NCBI GenBank assembly: GCA_020466095.1
Contig: CM035807.1
Coordinates: 112,781,786-112,845,785 of the forward strand
Reading direction: 5' to 3'
Source of the DNA: Chlorops oryzae
Taxonomy: Eukaryota; Arthropoda; Insecta; Diptera; Chloropidae
Length of the DNA: 64,000 nt
In this document: piece by piece, positions 57,080 to 64,000 of the stretch
Numbering within the stretch: the first letter of the stretch is position 1
How the letters are laid out: every line of letters begins with the position of its first letter
The notes under the pieces: model-generated
What the model was told of the DNA's origin: nothing
The model's database searches: none
Seen by the model: the letters and a program-made list of their open reading frames with translations, nothing else
Position numbers and translations under genes: made by a program

Positions 57080-57470
57080 TTTATTATTATTAAGTAGGCT
57101 AAAAGATCTTTTGTGCAGCCCGTATTCCTTTAGCAAAATTTAAGACTATTAAAGAATCATAAAATTTCTAAAGGACTAAAACGACTAATTGCTTGAAGGA
57201 CCATTATTCTTGCCCCTAGATACGCGAGTCTGCGCCTAGCCGGAGCAGGGCAAGTACATAAAACATGCTCTGATTTTTCCTGCTCTGACTTGCAAAGTCT
57301 ACAGAGATCTTCGTTTATCACCCCCATCTTTTTCAGGTGATATTTCAGTCTACAGTGCCCCGTTAAGAGTTCAGTATAGATCTGGATATTATTTCTGCTC
57401 AGTTTATGTGTAGCTTCCGCCCTAATTTTCGAGAGACTTATGAGCCTTTTTGCCTGCCGCATGTCCTTGT
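57080..57470 (-). mobile_element. Non-LTR retrotransposon 3' fragment B (minus strand)
   Basis: Minus-strand open frame 57157-57462 contains LLTGHCRLKYHLKKMG and a C-x2-C...H-x4-C knuckle (LCRLCKS...HVLCTCPAP). A (TAA)n-like tail lies at about 57083-57096, as in I-type elements. It is 5' truncated. Confidence 0.75.
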
Positions 57471-57597
57471 AGACATTCCAGCAATCATTTAGGCTTTGGT
57501 ATTAGGTAATATTTCGATTAGGTAAATTTTTATTCTACTTTGTTTTGTGTTACACAAATCCACATAATATGACTATACAGAAAAATCATATTGATGC

Positions 57598-58061
57598 AAG
57601 TCAATCAATCAAATGTTTCTACATGTAGGTTCTCTAAGCAAATGTTGCCATCTCTGTGCAGCAAATCTTCCAAATTTCTGCTGTCCCTTTCTAGGGGAGA
57701 CTGCAGACTTTTGGTTAATGCAATCACAGGGCATGGCGCTTGTGCAAAGCACCTCAAGGTGATAGGAGTCACCGAAAATGCTGACTGCCCGTGCTGCGGA
57801 GAGGAGGATGAGGAAACGGCCGAACATTATTTGTTCGACTGTCCAGAATTCTCACGAAGCAGACTGATGGCATTCGGTACGTGTGACATATACGGAAAGA
57901 ATGCTCTTTCCTTATCTTTCAGGAGTCTTCTAAGGTTGATTCTATAGAACTGAGAAGACCCTGTAAAGAACATGCCATCTTGGGTCAGTACAAATGGACA
58001 AATTGATGTCTGAGTGCTGTCCTTGAAAACAGGCGTTTAAAAAAAAAAAGTCAATCAATCA
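57598..58061 (+). mobile_element. Non-LTR retrotransposon 3' fragment C with target-site duplication
   Basis: The target duplication AAGTCAATCAATCA is exact on both sides (57598-57611 and 58048-58061). The element runs from 57612 to an A tail ending at 58049. Its frame has AITGHGACAKHLKVIG and the knuckle CPCCGEEDEETAEHYLFDCP, ending at 57947. This is a textbook 5'-truncated L1-mechanism insertion and, by its exact duplication, a fairly recent one. Confidence 0.88.
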
Positions 58062-59040
58062 CAGGTACGCCCGAGAAGTATGCAACGTTTTTTTTATTTC
58101 GCCATTTTTAAGGATGTTCCACCCGACTGAGCGTATTGAAACTTAGCACACTTAATCTTAGCATTAAACTCTATTATTGACAATTTTAATTAAGTTTGTC
58201 GCACACCTCCAACAACAAAAAAATTGTCATGGAAAAATATCCTTCAACCGGAGCATGTATTGATTTCAGCAAAAATGCCCAAAAAATATTTTTCTTATAT
58301 TTTTTGAGTAATTTTTTATATATGGGCTTTTGAATGAACATTATATCTTTATAGTTGTCTTAGATATGATTTTTTAAAAGTTTTCTCTAAAAAAACCCTT
58401 TTTTAAGGATACTCAAGGACTATAAGAGATCGAGAGAGAAAAAACTTCACGAACATTAAATAGTTTGCATTTACCTTAACAGTAGGACAGGTAAAGTTGA
58501 AATCGGCTTCTGGGCAGATTCACTATGCTTATAGTGCTATACCCTTTGCATCTTATACCTTACTGCGTATGAGTAATGTGAATTAAGTATACGACGTATC
58601 TCGCGTATGCTTAACAAACATTACTCATACGCAGTGCGGTTAGAGATGGAGATTTTTGCAATTTTAAGCCATTAAAGGCACTTTTTCTGGGTAATTTAGT
58701 TCCTCCGCACCTTTTATCTCCTATTCAATACGAAGAACTTTGCCTTTCATTTTTTATTAAATAGTACACGGATCATAAGGAAGCATATAAAGTTTGTGTC
58801 CATTGAAAGTGAGAAAGTTGTAAACTAGGTGAAATTACTGATTGTCTACCTTCATTTCGTTATTCAAATAAATGTCAAAATTTTCAAGTCTGTTTTAAAA
58901 ATCAAACTCTTAATTTTGATTTTTAAAAATCCCGCTATCTTCACAATGCGCCGGTTTTTGACGCAATCAATGCGACGATAGTGTGAACGCATGTTTTGGA
59001 CTCTGATGCTGACAAGTGCGATCGTCTTGAAGGATTTTTG
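58062..59040. other. Intergenic with an 18-bp hairpin
   Basis: ACTGCGTATGAGTAATGT (58562-58579) is mirrored exactly by ACATTACTCATACGCAGT (58618-58635). Otherwise nothing is recognised. Confidence 0.6.
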
Positions 59041-59745
59041 TCTCAATTTTATTGTTCCCCGATAGCTTTTTCACAATATGCGACGTTAATGAGAGTATCA
59101 ACAATTATTGTGGAAGCTGTCGAAGTTTGTGTCGATCTTGCCTGATAAAAATCGGCCCAGAATGCCGTATTTCCGCAGGCAGTGGGATCTCAGCTTTAGA
59201 TGATAAATGTTTTTCAAAAACGGATGGATATTTCTCTATTATTTAGATGAAATTCCTCAATCATAAAAATGCGATGATTAAAAAATCGTATTTTTCAGCT
59301 GAAATCCATCCCACTGTGCACCGTTGTATTTTTCAAGAACCGATGAGAGACAATTCCTACGATGTTCTTCATTCAACAGACTATTATTCGATGAAATATT
59401 GTTCTGAAATACTGAAAAATATTTAACAATTAACAGAGACATCACACACCCAACTGAAATCGTTCTAAATTTTGTGCCACAAAATAAACGAAAATACCAA
59501 AAATGGGTTAATGGGTTATGTCCATTAGACACCCTCAAAGTGTAATATCAAGTTCAATCAAAAAGTCTTGTAGTTAGTCACTCAGCAAAATAAAAGAATA
59601 CTTCCTTATTGTCCTTCTCTTTGCAATGTCATCAATCATCGCCAGTTTGAGATGAAGAAAAATGAGAAATACCTTCTTAAAACGAACACATTTTAAAAGC
59701 ATCAAGAGACGAACAAAAAAAAATAAACAAATTTATTTTTAAATA
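59041..59745. repeat. Long inverted repeat, left arm
   Basis: 705 bp, the reverse complement of 60925-61604 at roughly 90% or better by eye, with small indels. Starts TCTCAATTTTATTGTTCC; ends TTTATTTTTAAATA. Within the arm a short open frame (NNYCGSCRSLCRSC...IKIGP) with five or six Cys is shared with the other arm but differs at many residues. Confidence 0.9.
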
Positions 59746-60924
59746 CATTTGGGCACCAAAGCGTATGCCCAAAGGGGGGTGCCCGTCAGGACTGTCTCTT
59801 TCCCAACTTAATTTTATGTCAATAGCGAGTACTTAATTTCTTTGGCCCTCGCAATTCAATTCAGTTAACCCAATAACAACAAAATAAATATATTCCAAAG
59901 TTTGGCTTTTGTTCTTATGTTATCATAATCTTCTAATGAAAGTCAGCCGAACTATGCCCGAGGGAATTCGGCTGCCAATGCTGATTGGGGAAAACGGAAA
60001 GCCACGAGAAGACAAAAAAGTTCAATTGAACGAAATTCAACGTTAATCATGCGGAAAAGCGGCAAGAATTTTGCACTGCCATGCGATTGTTAGTATTCGC
60101 GTCTGGTCTTGTGCCTTCGATGCCGCAATACGAACGCGCGACCATATTTTCGAGATATTTGCTGCTGCCTGTCGCTCGAGGTCTCAAGTGTCCTCAGTCG
60201 TTGCTAGTCCTAAGCATTCTTTATTTGTCACTGAAGCGGCAGTTCGATTTGGGCGCTTTTTAAGGATTTCACGAAAAGCTCCTGCGAGCGGCTGTGATGA
60301 ATTTCGCAATAATTTTAAGAATTTTTCTATACGTGCTTGAACTTATTGATTGGCGAGACTCTCGCTATGCTGCCAGACTGCAAGGCTTTGTAATTGATTG
60401 TGAATTTCATTGGACGCGTTGCTAAAATATTTCAAACCTTCTTAACCAATGATGCTGTCTGTATTCCTGCTAGTATTCCATTTTTAATTGAAATTTTATT
60501 CTCGTGCGAATGAAAATTTTTATTTTTCTGGCAGCACTGAAAATCATAAATAATTTTGTCGCTTGCCAAAAAAAAAAAAAAACTACGATTCGTTTCCAAC
60601 TTTCATTTGGCTCAATGAAGCGCAGAATGCCGTGAAAGTTTTTATGGGGCTCATAAGGAATGCGAAATCAGTTGGATTTGCGCGAAATGACGAATATTTT
60701 ACGAGGTGAAAAGGCTCATAAATTTCGGTCGACAGCATTGAGTCATGGCGGTGAAAAAAATTCTCATTAGATAGGTGGGAAAAAGTTTTTTGTTCTTCTC
60801 CAAAGAGTCTGAAAGCATGGGTCGGAGTTTTGAAATAATTCAAGTCTTTAGTGTTTAGAATTTCGAGAAAATTTCGCCCTTTATTCATTAAGGTGGGATC
60901 GCACAATCTACGCAAATAGCACAA
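59746..60924. other. 1.18-kb spacer between inverted-repeat arms
   Basis: Single-copy in this window. A minus-strand open frame of 113 codons (60583-60924, core RLFGEEQKTFSHLSNENFFH) and plus-strand frames near 60071-60340 show no recognised domain. It could be host DNA captured between two opposite insertions, or the body of a foldback element. Confidence 0.5.
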
Positions 60925-61604
60925 TATTTAAAAATAAATTTGTTTATTTTTTGTTCGTCTCTTGATGCTTTTAAAATGTGTTCGTTTTAAGAAGGGATTT
61001 CTCATTTTTCTTCATCTCAAACTGGCGATGATTGATGACATTGCGAAGAGAAGGACAATAAGGAAGTTATCTTTTATTTTGCTGAGTGACTAAATACAAG
61101 AGTTTTTAATTGAACTTGATGTTACACTTTGAGGGTGTCTAATGGACATTAACCCATTTTTTGGTATTTTCGTTTGTTTTGTGGCAAAAAATTTAGTGGG
61201 GTGTGATGTCTCTGTTAATTGTTAAATATTTTTCAGTATTTCGGGACAATATTTCATCGAAAATAATCTGTTGAATGAAGAACATCGTAGGAATTGTCTC
61301 TCATCGGTTTTTGAAAAATACAACGGTGCACAGTGGGATGGATTTCAGCTGAAAAATACGATTTTTCAACTATTGCATTTTTATGATTGAGGAATTTCAT
61401 CTAAATAATAGAGAAATATCCATCCGTTTTTGAAAAACACATCATCTAAAGCTGAGATCCCACTGCCTGCGGAAATAGCACAATCTGGGCCGATTTTTAT
61501 CGGGCAAGATCGACACAAACTTCGACAACTTCCACAATAATTGTTGGCGCTCTCAGTATCGTCACATATTGTCAAAAAGATATCGCGGAACAATAAAATT
61601 GAGA
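60925..61604. repeat. Long inverted repeat, right arm
   Basis: 680 bp, the inverse of 59041-59745. Confidence 0.9.
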
Positions 61605-64000
61605 ATTTTTTTGATAAAAATAGAAAATTAAAAATAAATCCGCCCTGAGTAGGACTCTAAGGCTAATGAGGAACAAATAAACAAATTTAAGAAAGATTAC
61701 AAAGCGTCGTTGTTGAAAAGGATTATTCACCTTGACATTTTCCGTTATTATTTACTGTCATGTGTTGTGAGTGTGTGTGTGTGTGCACTTCCTCAGAATC
61801 AGCTTAATTAGGGTGCTTTCTTAAAGTTTTCGGTGTGCATTTCTCACACAATCAGCATGCGTAGAGCAGCAGCACGTAGGGAAAATGGATTTCTTTAGGG
61901 ATTTATTGTACCTAAATTCAATTCACTTTGCATATGAATGCGAAGGAAAATTGAAAACTTTGTGAAAGTTTTTATGCTTTTTAAAAAGTGAAACCTTTCG
62001 TATTTTATTTTTGGATATGAAAGAAGGCACTCTCTGCATTTGGAACGTACTCCAATGCGCATTGTCCTTTTTTTTGTTCTCAAATCGGAAGCAAAGTGAA
62101 TAGAAGGGATAATCAAGCACGTAATGTCGAAACAATACGATCATACAATATGACCTTACAATGTAAATCAGCAGGAAGAATTACATGGAAATCGAAATTT
62201 ATATCCTGTTGAGTATATTCGGCTGCTTTGCCTTTGATTTCACCAACCATTGATCGAAGTGATGATAGCAATAACAATGGCAGTAGTAGGTATACCAAAT
62301 CAAATCAATCCGAAAATGAAGACGGCATATGATTATTGTAGGAACTCTTTGTCTTTTGATTTGGAGTTGAAATTTCTTAAAAAATTTATGAATTTATTTC
62401 CTCCAAAGGATAGACAGGCAAGCCAAAAGTGCTCTCAAAAGCGCTCATTTCCTAGGGAAAAAAAGCCTTGCATACTTTTGTGCGCCGATTTCTTTCGGGA
62501 GTGTATATGTTTGTGTGTATTTTTGTGCGTTCGCATTTAACCCCAAGTGTTGTTTCATCGAAAAGAGTTTTTTTTTTTTGGTTGGAGCCCGAAGGAATGG
62601 ATCAATTTTCATACTGTCACAGGCAGCATGAAAAAGGAACAAAGCTTTCTTATGATGTGGCGTGTTTATTAGCGGGTTTCGTGCTTCAGCAGAATTTATT
62701 GTGTTGCTTTAACAAAGACATTGCGCTATATACACATGTATAGGTATTTTTTTTTTTTCATTTTTTTTATCCTTTATTGCTCGTTCCCCTCATCAGATGT
62801 GAGTTCGGTTTACGCTGGAAAAGGAAACGAAGAAAAAAAATGCTTGGCATTTCATGTCTATAGCACATTTTTGTTGTATTGTTTTTATTTCTGTTCCATT
62901 TCGGCGGCGAAAAAGAAAATAGATAAAAAAATAAAAAAAAATTTTACTTCACCGTCTTTTTAAATTCCTTAAATTTGCAAAGCATAATTGATATCCTTTT
63001 ATACACGATAGTGGAATTTTTCACTTTACTTTATTTTTATTTATTTTTTGCTTTTGTTAGATAAAGCAATTAAAGGACCTAGAATTTTTTCACCCAACTC
63101 TTGGAAAACTCCTTGGCGTGGCTCCTTTTGGTTGGCCCGTTGATTATATTGAATTCTTTTGGCTTTCGTGCATAAATTTCTATGAAATTCTCTACGATTC
63201 CGAATGGAATTTTTGCTCGTTTCACCAAAAAAATGGTTTTTTGGTCTCAGTTTAAATTAAACGTGCGGCCAGAATCTACACGCACAATAAGCTAAGCGCG
63301 CAATACTTAAAGGAATTTCATCACTTTCGCAGATACGTTTGGCAAAAAAGATTTCAAAAAATATTTTTATTATTTATTTTTATTTTTTTTTTGAAATATT
63401 TTCGAATTTATTTGCGGTCTGGAAATCAAATTAAGAAAAAAAGCAACAAAATAACTACAAAATAAAAATTGTAAGCGTAATTGTTTTAAAGCAAAGCTGC
63501 GGGAAATTCAATTAACTTGAAAATGTCACCAAGCGGAAATCCTTGTTAAGCCAACGCGCCATGATACTGCATAATTGAAGGCACCGAAGAACATGGCATT
63601 ATGAATATTCAAGAATGACACGAGGAAACATGTGAACGTGAAAAAACACAAACACACACATGTCATGGATAATAATTTTTTCCATAATTCCCCCAGTTCG
63701 TTTGTGTATGTGTGTATGTGAAAAGAAAATTGTAATTGTGCTTATTTCGTAACTATTCCCACACCTCAATTTTGCGTGCTTTTCTCCTTACGTCATTCGA
63801 GCTTTTTATCATTAGAGGAACCCAGTGTTAAGTGTTATGCTTGCTCAAATAGAAAATAAAGGCAAAGGAAAAACCTACGGGAAAGCAAATTGAATAAGAA
63901 GGAGAAAATAAGTTGGAGGAAATCGACTAAAGAATGCCATCGAGGAAAAACGGAAAAATGAAAGGACATATTTATGCATATCCCAACCCTTTTCATTGGG
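61605..64000. other. Intergenic, no gene recognised
   Basis: Contains a (GT)n run at 61768-61785 and T- or A-rich tracts. No exon with convincing splice sites and homology seen. Confidence 0.4.

Noticed and set aside
59052..61593. Cys-rich short frames in both inverted-repeat arms as a gene family
   Set aside because: The two copies differ at many residues over about 55 codons although the DNA is about 90% identical, which does not look like purifying selection; no known domain.
62215..62290. Possible small plus-strand exon (LISPTIDRSDDSNNNGSS) before GTATAC
   Set aside because: The fly-like Ser/Asn/Asp codons are suggestive, but the acceptor is poor and no partner exon is seen.

Overview
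The window is eukaryotic DNA from a higher fly (Diptera, Brachycera, probably Schizophora outside Drosophila). This rests on an ESC protein with introns that is very close to the Drosophila Polycomb protein, low-complexity S/T/Q/N exons typical of fly neuronal genes, and AT-rich introns filled with small inverted-repeat transposons. I cannot tell a tephritid from a calyptrate fly.

Layout. (1) 0-5.4 kb: a 2.3 kb tandem duplication made of small transposons, with a decayed non-LTR fragment between the copies. (2) 6-13.1 kb: two small secreted single-domain Kazal proteinase inhibitors in convergent orientation (9310-9534 plus, 12760-13050 minus). Between them lie a minisatellite inside a TIR element and a 127-bp tandem array. 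Upstream is a hAT-type element carrying a tRNA-like Pol III unit. (3) 16.5-37.8 kb: plus-strand exons of a PDE1-type Ca2+/calmodulin-dependent cyclic nucleotide phosphodiesterase (Pde1c). They comprise an N-terminal low-complexity exon, a symmetric cassette exon, then a two-exon block that is present twice in tandem. Near 37.2 kb is a low-complexity exon ending in a stop, possibly the 3' terminal exon. I find no catalytic-domain exons. (4) 39.9-42.9 kb: the complete esc gene (PRC2 subunit), four exons, 424 codons, with one frame break in a T run in the last exon. From memory, Pde1c and esc carry consecutive Drosophila annotation numbers, so this looks like conserved microsynteny. (5) 43-64 kb: no convincing gene; many TIR elements, three 5'-truncated non-LTR retrotransposon tails, and a ~0.7 kb inverted repeat around a 1.2 kb spacer.

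The dominant theme is repeat structure. About thirty short elements with terminal inverted repeats can be delimited by eye, and several have perfect 8-bp target-site duplications (hAT superfamily). The main biological points are the duplicated Pde1c exon block, whose exons cannot be spliced in series without a stop; the esc frame break; and the long inverted repeat.
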